Below are positions 46,316 through 54,232 of a DNA stretch of 64,000 bases, piece by piece (the stretch's first letter is position 1; each line of letters begins with the position of its first letter). Made by a program: the position numbers and the translations under genes. Below the pieces are notes generated by a model. That model worked only from the letters and a program-made list of their open reading frames with translations. It was not told the origin of the DNA and made no database searches. Source of the DNA: an uncultured Pontibacter sp. (GTDB taxonomy: Bacteria; Bacteroidota; Bacteroidia; Cytophagales; Hymenobacteraceae); NCBI RefSeq assembly GCF_947492645.1, contig NZ_CANLMZ010000005.1:124001-188000 (forward strand). Direction: 5' to 3'.

Positions 46316-46843
46316 TTAGGCATCCTGATTGTATACATTAAGCACCCTCTTCAGCTCTTTACGGGCTATGTGTATCCTGTTTTTTACTGTTCCGATAGGT
46401 ATGTTAAGCTTCTCGGCAATCTCCAGGTACTTATACCCAACATAATACATCATAAAAGGAGTGCGATGCTCTTCGTTCAGGTTTTCGATTGCCTTATTAA
46501 TATCATTCATGACGAAAGTTGCCGTGCCTTTGTTTTGCGTCACGTAATTTTCATCGGTATTCAAGTACTTTAAATAATCAGAGCTGTCAATGTTGCTGCT
46601 CCGCTTTGTAATTTTATTATAGTTGTTGATGAAGGTATTGCGCATGATCGTGTATAACCACGCCTTTAGGTTCGTGCCGGCCTTAAATTTGTCTTTATTG
46701 TTTAAAGCTTTCAGCATCGTTTCCTGTACCAAGTCTTTGGCATCATCTGAGTTCCGCGTCAAGTTCATTGCCGCCGGATTAAGAGATTGAGCAACAGCCT
46801 GTATAAGATTATTAAATTCGATAGCAGTCATTTTGTTTATCAT
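46316..46843 (-). CDS. ECF-type RNA polymerase sigma factor of the carotenoid operon
   Basis: 175-residue group 4 sigma factor. Region 2 shows [17 protein letters not shown] and the [21 protein letters not shown] core-binding helix. Region 4 shows [37 protein letters not shown] with a helix-turn-helix. It heads the crt operon, so it likely controls crt expression. No anti-sigma gene is beside it. Met1 and Met5 are both possible starts. A TATATTTG -7-like element lies 20 bases upstream (46863-46870). Confidence 0.9.
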   Translation of the reverse strand: MINKMTAIEFNNLIQAVAQSLNPAAMNLTRNSDDAKDLVQETMLKALNNKDKFKAGTNLKAWLYTIMRNTFINNYNKITKRSSNIDSSDYLKYLNTDENYVTQNKGTATFVMNDINKAIENLNEEHRTPFMMYYVGYKYLEIAEKLNIPIGTVKNRIHIARKELKRVLNVYNQDA

Positions 46844-46862
46844 TTATATGTAAAACGATAAA

Positions 46863-46879
46863 CAAATATACGTCATCGT
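46863..46879 (-). promoter_or_regulatory. Candidate crt operon promoter element with flanking dyad
   Basis: TATATTTG on the minus strand (46863-46870) matches the -7 consensus but has no proper -33 TTG, hinting at an activator. ACGAT/ATCGT arms at 46855-46859 and 46875-46879 flank it and could be a regulator site. Weak evidence. Confidence 0.4.
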
Positions 46880-46994
46880 AAATTAAAAAGCACTAATTGT
46901 TCACCTTTATTTAAGCTGGTATTAAACAAAAAAGACAAACAACACTTTAAACCCTGTGTACGTACATTATTTTACTGCAAACAGCAAAAAGAAA

Positions 46995-47032
46995 AATCCC
47001 CTGCTACTAACTTACGTTAGCGGCAGGGGATT
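46995..47032 (-). terminator. Hairpin between merR and the sigma/crt operon
   Basis: 10-bp outer stem (46995-47004 with 47023-47032) with a CCCCTGC core, 2/2 internal loop and a 5-bp inner stem. It is followed on the minus strand by T-rich sequence, so it ends merR transcription and makes the crt operon a separate unit. Confidence 0.75.
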
Positions 47033-47052
47033 GTATACATTAATGTTTAATT

Positions 47053-47928
47053 TTAACCAAAAACAGTTATAATTTCTCTTGAATTGCCAATGCGTTTAAC
47101 ATTATCTGGAAAGGTAAGTTGCTCGTTTTGCACAAGGTGGCCATACATGTAAATGGTGCACTCAGGAAAAGTTGCCGAAAGCTGGTTGATATACGCCTGC
47201 ACCTGCTCCCGCTCAGGGTAAGAGGTTAAAACCGTGCAGATGCAGTCTGCCTTAAACTGCTTATAAGTCTTCTCCAGGTCCTCGAAAGGAAGGTTCTGCC
47301 CTAAGTATACTACCTTTTTGTTGCTGGATCGCAGCAGGTAATTTATGTACAAAAGCGCTAACTCGTGCAGCTCGCCCTCTGGCAAGTATAAAATGTACAC
47401 GGGTGCATCCTCCTGGGTCCGGACCACCTGCCCATCAATGGCAACTATAAGCTTTTGCCTGATAAGGTTGCTCACAAAATGCTCGTGGGCCGGCGTAATG
47501 TTACCTGTCTGCCACAAGATGCCGATTTTTGTAAGAAAAGGGTTTATCACCTCATTCATGGTTTCCTTGAGGCCAAGCTGCAGCGCAGCCGTAGACAAAG
47601 TTCTCTCAAAAGCCTCTTCATCCATGTCAACCATTGCTTTTACCAACGTGCTGATGTGATGCGAACCACGACAGGACTCATCGCAAAGCTGCTGCACCGT
47701 CTGCATGATCTGCTCCGGCTGCATTTGCGCTATCTTTGATATCTTGTAACCGCGCTCGTTCAGGAGCGATATGTTAAGGATAGCTTTCAGGTCGGCATCG
47801 TCGTAGTACCGGATGTTGGTTTCTGTGCGTTTGGGGCAAAGTATATTGTAGCGCTGCTCCCAGATGCGGATAGTATGCGCTTTTATACCTGATAGGTGCT
47901 CTAATTCTTTAATGGTGTATTGGGCCAC
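47053..47928 (-). CDS. CarH/LitR-like MerR regulator with cobalamin-binding region
   Basis: 291 residues. The MerR helix-turn-helix is TIKELEHLSGIKAHTIRIWEQRY (6-27 region). A four-helix bundle has the light-sensor motif W139-x9-E149-H150, then a Rossmann-like B12 domain with ExHxxA at E186/H188. In T. thermophilus CarH the same motif caps adenosylcobalamin and the His ligates cobalt. Here the ExHxxG Gly is Ala and the later SxL and GG motifs are altered (TVL, YG), so B12 binding is probable but not sure. GTG start inside the 3' end of crtZ. Likely represses or light-controls the crt genes. Confidence 0.82.
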   Translation of the reverse strand: MAQYTIKELEHLSGIKAHTIRIWEQRYNILCPKRTETNIRYYDDADLKAILNISLLNERGYKISKIAQMQPEQIMQTVQQLCDESCRGSHHISTLVKAMVDMDEEAFERTLSTAALQLGLKETMNEVINPFLTKIGILWQTGNITPAHEHFVSNLIRQKLIVAIDGQVVRTQEDAPVYILYLPEGELHELALLYINYLLRSSNKKVVYLGQNLPFEDLEKTYKQFKADCICTVLTSYPEREQVQAYINQLSATFPECTIYMYGHLVQNEQLTFPDNVKRIGNSREIITVFG

Positions 47929-48400
47929 GTTTATCCTCCTGTTGATTTCTTAAAATCTCTTTCGCCTTCTTAAAATATTGTGGGGCTACCCAAAGCATCC
48001 CGAAAGACTCTGAGCCATACTTCCCTTGTTTGCTGTGATGTACCTTATGCGCCACGTTTAAAGCTTTTAAGTAAACATTAGACGTTTTGCCAAACAACTT
48101 TAAGCGCCGGTGTATAAACACATCATGTATCAGGAAATAGGCCACGCCATACAGCGTTATGCCTGCGCCTATCCAAAACCTGTAATCTATTGGCTCGCTC
48201 CCGAAAATAAAAAACAGCATCGCCAGCAAACCATAGTAGGCAAAGAACAGGTCGTTTAACTCAAAGGCGTGTTTATGATGCGTGTGGTGCGACCTATGCA
48301 GGAACCACATAAAACCATGCAGCACATATTTATGCATCAGCCAGGCCACGCCTTCCATAGCCACAAAGGTTAATAACATTATTCCTAAGCCTGCCATCAT
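47909..48400 (-). CDS. crtZ: Beta-carotene 3-hydroxylase (CrtZ-type)
   Basis: 163-residue membrane di-iron hydroxylase of the sterol desaturase superfamily. His motifs HKYVLHG, HRSHHTHH, HDVFIHRR and NVAHKVHHSKQG match the CrtZ pattern in order. It hydroxylates beta-ionone rings to give zeaxanthin or, with CrtW, astaxanthin. An ATG-ATG pair at 48400/48397 is the likely start; the longer frame would use TTG. The 3' end overlaps merR by 20 bases. Confidence 0.9.
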   Translation of the reverse strand: MMAGLGIMLLTFVAMEGVAWLMHKYVLHGFMWFLHRSHHTHHKHAFELNDLFFAYYGLLAMLFFIFGSEPIDYRFWIGAGITLYGVAYFLIHDVFIHRRLKLFGKTSNVYLKALNVAHKVHHSKQGKYGSESFGMLWVAPQYFKKAKEILRNQQEDKRGPIHH

Positions 48401-48451
48401 ACTAAGCAAACAACAAGTTTAACATTTAGTTTTAAGATATTAAACAGATAT

Positions 48452-49261
48452 TTACCACTTTACTGGTTCTTTGTTCAGGAAAGAGGCAATGCCACGCTGG
48501 CAATCTTCGCTGCCACGGGCAATGGCATTCATTTCGGCGGCATATTGCAAGCCGTCTTCCAAAGTCATTTCCTGGACCCTCGCCACCATTTCCTTTGTTA
48601 CCTCCATGGATTGCTTTGAGTTTTCGGCACATAACCTTTGAGCGAAAGTATAAACCTTTGCATCTAACTCCTCTGCAGGCACCACATAGTTTACCAAGCC
48701 ATACTTCTCGGCTTCCGCTGCAGAGATCAAGTCGCCGGTAAGCAGCAGTTGCTTAGCCCGCGACTCCCCGATTTTGCGCAAAAGAAACACTTTAACAATG
48801 GCGGGAATAAAGCCGATCTTTACTTCGGTGTAGCCAAATTTTGCCTCGGGTACTGTAAAACCGAAGTCGCAGATGGCAGCTAACCCACAACCGCCTGCAA
48901 TAGCATGCCCATGAATCTGGGCAATCACAACTTTTTTTAAGGTATAGATTAACCTAAAGAGCTCCATCAGGTGCGTAGAGTCTGCCAGGTTTTCATGATA
49001 ATCGTTTTGCTGCAGCTTCTGGATGTACTCCAGGTCGGCTCCAGCGCAGAACACCTTTCCCTCCGCTCTGAGTACAATTACCTTGCAATCCTCGTCTTCC
49101 TCGGCGAAGGCAAAAGCGCGCTTCAGTTCTGTTACTACTTCATAGTTTAAAGCATTACGCTTTTCGGAGCGGGCCAGGGTAATGTATCCCACACGCTCTT
49201 TTACCTCATAGCGTACAAATTCCATAGTCTGCGTTATTGTATTATCTGTGAGTTCGCTCAT
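48452..49261 (-). CDS. Enoyl-CoA hydratase/isomerase family protein
   Basis: 269-residue crotonase-fold enzyme. The oxyanion segment VFCAGADLEYIQ and the second QIHGHAIAGGCGLAAICDFGF (with acidic residues of the active-site region in FGYTEVKIGF) are clear. It is divergent from the phenylacetate repressor, and the shared region carries the PaaR-like palindrome. A role in the lower phenylacetate or leucine route is likely. Similar to PaaF/PaaG and methylglutaconyl-CoA hydratase; the substrate is not fixed by sequence. A TATATTTG-like -7 lies at 49290-49297. Confidence 0.85.
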   Translation of the reverse strand: MSELTDNTITQTMEFVRYEVKERVGYITLARSEKRNALNYEVVTELKRAFAFAEEDEDCKVIVLRAEGKVFCAGADLEYIQKLQQNDYHENLADSTHLMELFRLIYTLKKVVIAQIHGHAIAGGCGLAAICDFGFTVPEAKFGYTEVKIGFIPAIVKVFLLRKIGESRAKQLLLTGDLISAAEAEKYGLVNYVVPAEELDAKVYTFAQRLCAENSKQSMEVTKEMVARVQEMTLEDGLQYAAEMNAIARGSEDCQRGIASFLNKEPVKW

Positions 49262-49413
49262 AGTATGTTTTCATTAAAAAGTATTCAATCAAATATACGG
49301 AAGTATAAATCTTTTGCCCGACCTAATTTAGCCTATACTTCAGATCAGTATTTTAACGCCAAATCACATAATGCTAACCTTTAAAAGGGCAACTCGTTAT
49401 TTATTAAAAATAT

Positions 49414-49444
49414 TTGCTAACGAACGTTAGGTTGCCTATATTTG
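49414..49444 (+). promoter_or_regulatory. paaR promoter
   Basis: TTG at 49414-49416, 20-base spacer, TATATTTG at 49437-49444: a full match to the Bacteroidota promoter consensus, 10 bases before the repressor ATG. Confidence 0.8.
49417..49430. promoter_or_regulatory. PaaR-like operator palindrome
   Basis: CTAACGAACGTTAG is a perfect 6+2+6 palindrome lying wholly between the -33 and -7 elements of the repressor promoter. It fits the T. thermophilus PaaR consensus as I recall it, CNAACGNNCGTTNG. Confidence 0.75.
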
Positions 49445-49454
49445 TTAATTATAC

Positions 49455-50078
49455 ATGGAAGCAGTATTGAGCAGAAAAGAACAAATCGAGAAAACAGCCA
49501 CAGCCCTTTTCAAATCGAAAGGTTTTTCGGCTACATCGATGCGTGACCTTGCGAATGCGCTTGGCATTGAGGCTGCAAGTATTTATTCGCACATCAAGTC
49601 TAAAGAAGAGATTTTGCAGCGGGTGTGCTTTAGAATGGCGCAGGAGTTTTTTGATGCCCTTGATGCCGCTGAAAGTATAGATGGCCCGGCAACTGAAAAA
49701 CTGAAGCGTGCCATAGCAGCCCATGTGCAGGTGCTAACAAAGAACACAGCCGCCTCGGCGGTTTTTCTGCACGAGTGGCGCCACCTTAGCGAGCCATACC
49801 TGACAGAATACCTTTTGCTGCGCGATAAATACGAAGGCCGCTTTAGAGAGATTATTCGCAGGGGCATTAACAGCGGCGAGTTCTCTGTTCCGGACGAAAA
49901 GTTTGCAGCCTTGACTGTGTTTTCCGGGCTTAACTGGATACATACCTGGTATAAACCAGAAGGTAAGATGAACCCTGCGCAAATTGCTGAAAACTTATCG
50001 GCAATGCTTTTAACCGGCCTGAACAACACACAAAAAGATATTACACTTACCCCTACTCACCTTAATACACCTAACTAA
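49455..50078 (+). CDS. TetR-family repressor of the phenylacetate genes
   Basis: 207 residues with an N-terminal TetR helix-turn-helix (KEQIEKTATALFKSKGFSATSMRDLANALGIEAASIYSHIKSKEEIL) and a helical ligand domain with a Trp-rich tail (GLNWIHTWYKPEGKM). It precedes paaA, and its operator matches that of PaaR from Thermus. The expected effector is phenylacetyl-CoA, which would release the repressor. PaaR function is inferred from operator and position. Confidence 0.85.
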   Translation: MEAVLSRKEQIEKTATALFKSKGFSATSMRDLANALGIEAASIYSHIKSKEEILQRVCFRMAQEFFDALDAAESIDGPATEKLKRAIAAHVQVLTKNTAASAVFLHEWRHLSEPYLTEYLLLRDKYEGRFREIIRRGINSGEFSVPDEKFAALTVFSGLNWIHTWYKPEGKMNPAQIAENLSAMLLTGLNNTQKDITLTPTHLNTPN

Positions 50079-50084
50079 CTAACC

Positions 50085-50108
50085 GCCGGGCTGGTAACGC
50101 AGCCCGGC
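50085..50108 (+). terminator. Intercistronic hairpin between the repressor gene and paaA
   Basis: 8-bp GC stem (50085-50092 and 50101-50108), followed by CTTTTAC. A weak attenuator or an RNA stabiliser between genes of one operon. Confidence 0.5.
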
Positions 50109-50140
50109 ACCTTTTACTGAACCTTTAAACTATAAATATT

Positions 50141-51127
50141 ATGTACGGAGGAGGAAACGTTTTTGAAGCGACAAAATTCGATGACCTGCAGACAGAAGAT
50201 CCTGCAAAATTAGCCGAATTTGAAGCCCGCATTGCCCGCGGCGAAAAAATTGAACCTACTGATTGGATGCCGGAACTTTACCGCAAGCAGCTTATCCGTA
50301 TGATTGAGCAGCACGCGCATTCTGAGATTATTGGTGCATTGCCGGAAGGAACCTGGATTACACGAGCCCCTGGTTTCCGTCGTAAAATGGCACAAATGGC
50401 TAAAGTACAGGATGAGGTAGGCCACGCACAGTTATTATACTCTGCCGCCGAAACACTTGGCAAGTCGCGTGAGCAGATGCTGACTGATTTGATCAACGGC
50501 AAATCCAAATACTCAAACGTGTTCAACTACCCAGCCTTTACCTGGGCAGACTCCAATATTATTTCGTGGTTGATAGATGCGGGTGCTATTGTGAACCAGA
50601 TGGCAAACGCCAAAGGCAGCTACGGCCCTTATTCGCGTGCTTTAGAGCGTATTTGCGCTGAAGAGGCTTTCCATTTAAAGTATGGCCACGATGCTGTGGT
50701 ACATATGGCAACAGGCACACCAAAGCAACGCGAAATGATACAGGCTGCGCTTAACCGCTGGTGGCCACCAATCATGACCTTCTTCGGGCCTTCTGATAAG
50801 ATGAGTACGCACACCGAAACGCTGATGCGCTGGAAAGTAAAGATGGCCTCTAACGACGAGTGCCGTCAGCAGTTCCTAGATATGTACGTGCCAAAAATAT
50901 GGGAGCTTGGCTTAACGGTGCCGGATTCTAAACTAAAGAAAAACATGGAAACCGGCCAATGGAAATATACTGAGCCTGACTGGGATGAGTTTAAGCGCGT
51001 AATTAACGGCGATGGCCCTTGTAACGCTGAGCGCCTTGCCGTGCGCCGCACCGCCGAAGAGCGAGGTGCCTGGGTACGCAGAGCTCTGCTTAACCCGAAA
51101 GCGAAATACGTTCGTCCGCTAGCTTAG
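50141..51127 (+). CDS. paaA: 1,2-phenylacetyl-CoA epoxidase, catalytic subunit PaaA
   Basis: 328-residue di-iron subunit that epoxidises the ring of phenylacetyl-CoA. Iron ligands lie in the ferritin-like helices: [16 protein letters not shown] and [13 protein letters not shown], with E-x-x-H pairs intact. The [15 protein letters not shown] segment is characteristic of PaaA. First structural gene of the operon, followed by a 107-base repetitive spacer before paaB. Confidence 0.96.
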   Translation: MYGGGNVFEATKFDDLQTEDPAKLAEFEARIARGEKIEPTDWMPELYRKQLIRMIEQHAHSEIIGALPEGTWITRAPGFRRKMAQMAKVQDEVGHAQLLYSAAETLGKSREQMLTDLINGKSKYSNVFNYPAFTWADSNIISWLIDAGAIVNQMANAKGSYGPYSRALERICAEEAFHLKYGHDAVVHMATGTPKQREMIQAALNRWWPPIMTFFGPSDKMSTHTETLMRWKVKMASNDECRQQFLDMYVPKIWELGLTVPDSKLKKNMETGQWKYTEPDWDEFKRVINGDGPCNAERLAVRRTAEERGAWVRRALLNPKAKYVRPLA

Positions 51128-51131
51128 CGGC

Positions 51132-51202
51132 AGTTAACAGTTGAGAGTTAAGCGTTAAAAGTGGTTCTCCATTCAATAACTCTTAACTCTCAACTGTTAA
51201 CT
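51132..51202. repeat. Long inverted repeat between paaA and paaB
   Basis: Perfect 21-bp inverted repeat (51132-51152 and 51182-51202) with a 29-nt loop, built of TTAACT words. Further TTAACT copies reach to 51233, next to the paaB start. No T-tract follows, so it is a processing or stability hairpin or a repeat element rather than a classical terminator. Confidence 0.65.
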
Positions 51203-51234
51203 CTTAACTAATTTTAAGCTCTTAACTTTTAACT

Positions 51235-51873
51235 ATGTCTTTGACATCTCTAGACCCAAGAGTAACGAGGTTGAACCTGCCGGAAGGTGAAGTTCCTGCC
51301 ATGGAGCCAAAGCCGGTACTGGATCAATTTGAAACCTACGAAGCCTTTCATCAAAAGAAAGAAGGAGCTGCTTATACTTATGTTGGCCCTGTGCATGCAC
51401 CAAACGAAGACGTGGCTTTTCTGTTTGCAAAAGAGCAGTATAGCCGCCGTTTTGCCTGCACCGGCCTCTGGATAGCACGCACCGAGAATATTCAGCTAAC
51501 GGTGTATGGTAATGATGGCGAAAACGTATATGACGCGCTACGTTTTCAAGAACCAATAGAGCGGAGCGAACAGCCGGAGGCTTATGAGATTTTCCACCTG
51601 AAGAAACGCGGTAAGGCGCATACGCATGCTGGTCGCGTGGCAGCAACATCATACTTAGAAGCCCTGCAAGAAGCAAAACAAGCTTTTGGCGACAAAGGAC
51701 CAATTGTAAATGTGTGGGTAGTAAAGTCGAAAGATGTGCTGCAGTCTGCGGAAGAAGACAAGGACATGTGGACCACCATTCCGGAGAAGAAGTACCGCGA
51801 AGCTATTGCCTATAAAGTAATGGACAAGATCACGAAGTATAAAGAAGAAAATAAACCTACAACTGCGCAATAA
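51235..51873 (+). CDS. paaB: PaaB with tandem duplicated PaaB domain
   Basis: PaaB holds together the PaaA/PaaC core of phenylacetyl-CoA epoxidase. Ordinary PaaB has about 95 residues; this protein has 212 because the domain occurs twice. Copy 1 (about 32-86) runs YEAFHQKKEGAAYTYVGPVHAP ... YSRRFACTGLWIARTENI. Copy 2 (about 115-168) runs YEIFHLKKRGKAHTHAGRVAAT ... GPIVNVWVVKSKDVL. A charged helical tail follows. Copy 1 keeps the RR pair of PaaB; copy 2 has lost it. The fusion would replace a PaaB homodimer. The stop overlaps paaC by one base. Confidence 0.88.
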   Translation: MSLTSLDPRVTRLNLPEGEVPAMEPKPVLDQFETYEAFHQKKEGAAYTYVGPVHAPNEDVAFLFAKEQYSRRFACTGLWIARTENIQLTVYGNDGENVYDALRFQEPIERSEQPEAYEIFHLKKRGKAHTHAGRVAATSYLEALQEAKQAFGDKGPIVNVWVVKSKDVLQSAEEDKDMWTTIPEKKYREAIAYKVMDKITKYKEENKPTTAQ

Positions 51874-52628
51874 TGAACGAGCTAGCGATAAAAGACCTTT
51901 TATACAAACTGGCAGACGACCAGCTTATACTTGGCCACCGCAACTCCGAATGGACCGGCTTCGGCCCGATATTGGAGGAGGACATTGCTTTCTCGTCGAT
52001 GGCGCAGGATAAGATAGGCCATAGCCTGGCATTTTATACATTGCTGCAGGAATTAGGCGAAGCTGAGCCGGATACGGTTGCCTTTACCCGCAACGCCAAC
52101 CAATTCCACAACAGTCAGTTGGTTGAGTTACCAAACGGTGAGTACGATTTCAGTTTGATCCGTCATTTCCTGTACGATAATGCGGAGATCATCCGTTTTG
52201 AGATGCTTTCACAGTCGAGTTACGAGCCAATTGCAAAGGTGGCTATCAAACTGAAAGGCGAAGTGAAGTACCATGTGCTGCACGCCAATACCTGGATTAA
52301 GAACTTAGGCGCATCTACAGAAGAAGCTATACTTCGCTTGCAATCGTCGTTGAACGAGGCGCTGCCTTATGCATTGGGTATGTTCGAGCAATCAACCTAT
52401 GAGCAGGAGCTGATTGATGCCGGCATTTACGCTGGCGAAGAGGCTGTGAAAGCTGAATGGTTGAAGCGCATCCAAGCTGTGATCGAGAAAACTGAGTTGA
52501 AATTACCTGACCTGGCAAGTATAGAACCTAAATTTGGTGGACGTTACGGCAAGCACACCGAGCACCTGCAACCGCTGCTCGACGAAATGGCCGAAGTATT
52601 TAAAATAGATCCGACTGCTGAGTGGTAG
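51873..52628 (+). CDS. paaC: 1,2-phenylacetyl-CoA epoxidase, structural subunit PaaC
   Basis: 251-residue ferritin-like partner of PaaA lacking the full iron site. LGHRNSEWTGFGPILEEDIAFSSMAQDKIGHS is the family start, with NANQFHNSQLVELPNGEYDFSLIRHFLYD following. Overlaps paaB by one base and is separated from paaD by a 104-base palindromic spacer. Confidence 0.95.
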   Translation: MNELAIKDLLYKLADDQLILGHRNSEWTGFGPILEEDIAFSSMAQDKIGHSLAFYTLLQELGEAEPDTVAFTRNANQFHNSQLVELPNGEYDFSLIRHFLYDNAEIIRFEMLSQSSYEPIAKVAIKLKGEVKYHVLHANTWIKNLGASTEEAILRLQSSLNEALPYALGMFEQSTYEQELIDAGIYAGEEAVKAEWLKRIQAVIEKTELKLPDLASIEPKFGGRYGKHTEHLQPLLDEMAEVFKIDPTAEW

Positions 52629-52639
52629 TTCTTTTAACG

Positions 52640-52730
52640 TAACACGACACACGTATCACGAAGCACGATGTTCGTGTACTTTTACTCATAACAGTCGTGA
52701 TACTTGATACGTGCTACGAGATACGATAAG
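52640..52730. repeat. Palindromic spacer between paaC and paaD
   Basis: Imperfect dyad of about 35-nt arms made of ACGTATCACGA-type words. When 52638-52672 is paired with 52692-52726, 24 of 35 positions match by eye. It has no T-tract. Same style as the sdhA-sdhB and paaA-paaB spacers but with different words. Confidence 0.55.
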
Positions 52731-52732
52731 AA

Positions 52733-53215
52733 ATGCTAACCAAGGAAAACATATTAACCCTGCTGGAGGAGGTAAAAGACCCTGAGATACCGGTTCTGTC
52801 GCTGGTGGACCTGGGGGTGATCACGGGTGTGGAGGTAACGGAAGATGACCACGTAACCGTGAACATGACGCCTACTTTTGCCGGCTGCCCTGCCATGGAC
52901 TACATGAAGAAAGATGTAGAACGTACCCTGGAGAAGCATGGCATCAGCAACTACAAAGTTACGATGTCTTTTGATAAGCCTTGGGACAGCAACAAGCTCA
53001 GCGAAAAAGGCCGCAGGCAACTAAAAGAATTTGGTTTGGCCCCGCCGCCAAAGTATGATTTGATTCTGGACTTAGACATCCTAGAACATGTGAAGTGTCC
53101 CTACTGCGACAGCGAAAATACGGACCTGCGCACACCATTTGGCCCTACACTCTGCCGTTCGATGCACTACTGCAACAATTGCAAACAAATGTTTGAGCAG
53201 TTTAAGCCACTATAA
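52733..53215 (+). CDS. paaD: Phenylacetyl-CoA epoxidase maturation protein PaaD
   Basis: 160-residue MIP18/DUF59-domain protein needed for the iron-sulfur maturation of the epoxidase system. Residues 8-85 form the DUF59 core (VKDPEIPVLSLVDLGVITGV, PTFAGCPAMDYMKKDV). A C-terminal zinc-ribbon has CPYCDSENTDLRT and CNNCKQMF, four Cys. The PaaD-type tail separates it from SufT. Ends at a bidirectional terminator, so paaE is not in this operon. Confidence 0.93.
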   Translation: MLTKENILTLLEEVKDPEIPVLSLVDLGVITGVEVTEDDHVTVNMTPTFAGCPAMDYMKKDVERTLEKHGISNYKVTMSFDKPWDSNKLSEKGRRQLKEFGLAPPPKYDLILDLDILEHVKCPYCDSENTDLRTPFGPTLCRSMHYCNNCKQMFEQFKPL

Positions 53216-53223
53216 AAAGATAA

Positions 53224-53264
53224 AATCAGAAGCGCCAGCTATAGCTTAGCTGGCGCTTCTGGTT
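53224..53264. terminator. Bidirectional terminator, paa operon / META gene
   Basis: 14-bp perfect stem (53228-53241 and 53247-53260), 5-nt loop, extended by an AAAATC/GGTTTT pair with one mismatch. Confidence 0.88.
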
Positions 53265-53283
53265 TTATCTCTCCTGATTATAC

Positions 53284-54084
53284 TTACCTCCGGAGCACCA
53301 TTACCTCACTCCCACCTTGGAACAGCAGCAGTTTGCCGTCTACTATTCTATACTCAAACGCTGACTTGTTCAGCAACTCCAGCACCTCATTTTCAATCTC
53401 TAAATCCGGACAAGCCATACGTGTCGCAGCTATAGCACCAACGTATAAAGTATGGCGCTTCGCCTCTAAGCTACCCGAGATGCGGTTGCAGCCTGCGTTC
53501 CCTGACACTCTATTGTCTTTTAAAGAGAGATTAAGAAATGGCCCCTTTTCAGCAGTAACTTCTTTGCCATTTAGCTGCTCCAATATCCAGTTGCCTTCTA
53601 GCCTGGAGTTGATGAGATAACTTCCACAGCCCTTGTATACTGTATTCTTGTAGTTTACCTGTACCGAATAAGGTGATTTTTTGCCTGACAACGGCTCTTG
53701 GCAATCTTCAAGCATCAGTTTCACAGTAAAAACGCCATCAGAAGTTTCCGCTTGGTAGGATATATTCTCACCGTCTTTAAGTTCCACAACTACTGACATG
53801 GGCACTTTTATACTGGCATCTTCCGGGCTTGTGGTTTTAAAGTCGATCAACATATCTCCATGTATCTCCAGCGTCCAGAAAGGCTCGTTTCCTGAAGCCA
53901 CAAAATCAACTCCTTGCTCATACTTCTCTTGTAAATCCTCCAAATTACTTCCTACCTGCTCCTGTTCAACGACATCATTATGGGATGTACTACCTGCGTT
54001 TGTATCTACTTTATTTGTAGCGCAGGAGCTAATTAAAATAAGTATGAGAAAGTTGGCGAAAATTAAAAATCTAATCTTAAACAT
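53284..54084 (-). CDS. Lipoprotein with META (HslJ-like) domain
   Basis: 266 residues. Signal peptide with lipobox ISSC (Cys about 21). The middle domain (FVASGNEPFWTLEIHGDMLID ... VYKGCGSYL) matches the COG3650-like region often paired with META. The C-terminal META domain shows WILEQLNGKEV, VSGNAGCNRISGSL and AATRMACPDLEIENEVLELL. META proteins are linked to heat and antibiotic stress in other species; the role here is unknown. Probably periplasmic or outer-membrane facing. Confidence 0.87.
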   Translation of the reverse strand: MFKIRFLIFANFLILILISSCATNKVDTNAGSTSHNDVVEQEQVGSNLEDLQEKYEQGVDFVASGNEPFWTLEIHGDMLIDFKTTSPEDASIKVPMSVVVELKDGENISYQAETSDGVFTVKLMLEDCQEPLSGKKSPYSVQVNYKNTVYKGCGSYLINSRLEGNWILEQLNGKEVTAEKGPFLNLSLKDNRVSGNAGCNRISGSLEAKRHTLYVGAIAATRMACPDLEIENEVLELLNKSAFEYRIVDGKLLLFQGGSEVMVLRR

Positions 54085-54173
54085 AGCTCTATTTATTAAA
54101 AATACAACTTGATGACAGCATGGGCTAAACCAAAATTATTATTACACTTTAGAACAATTGCATGACAGCAAAA

Positions 54174-54209
54174 AGCCCCGTTAGCACATGATTATGCAGC
54201 AACGGGGCT
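54174..54209. terminator. Hairpin upstream of the META gene and after the M3 peptidase gene
   Basis: 9-bp stem (54174-54182 and 54201-54209) with an AGCCCCGTT core, ending the minus-strand M3 peptidase transcript. Confidence 0.7.
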
Positions 54210-54232
54210 CCTCAAAATATACTTTATGGTTT

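Noticed and set aside
51132..51202. CRISPR or terminator reading of the paaA-paaB repeats
   Set aside because: Words are too short and unspaced for CRISPR, and there is no T-tract for a terminator.
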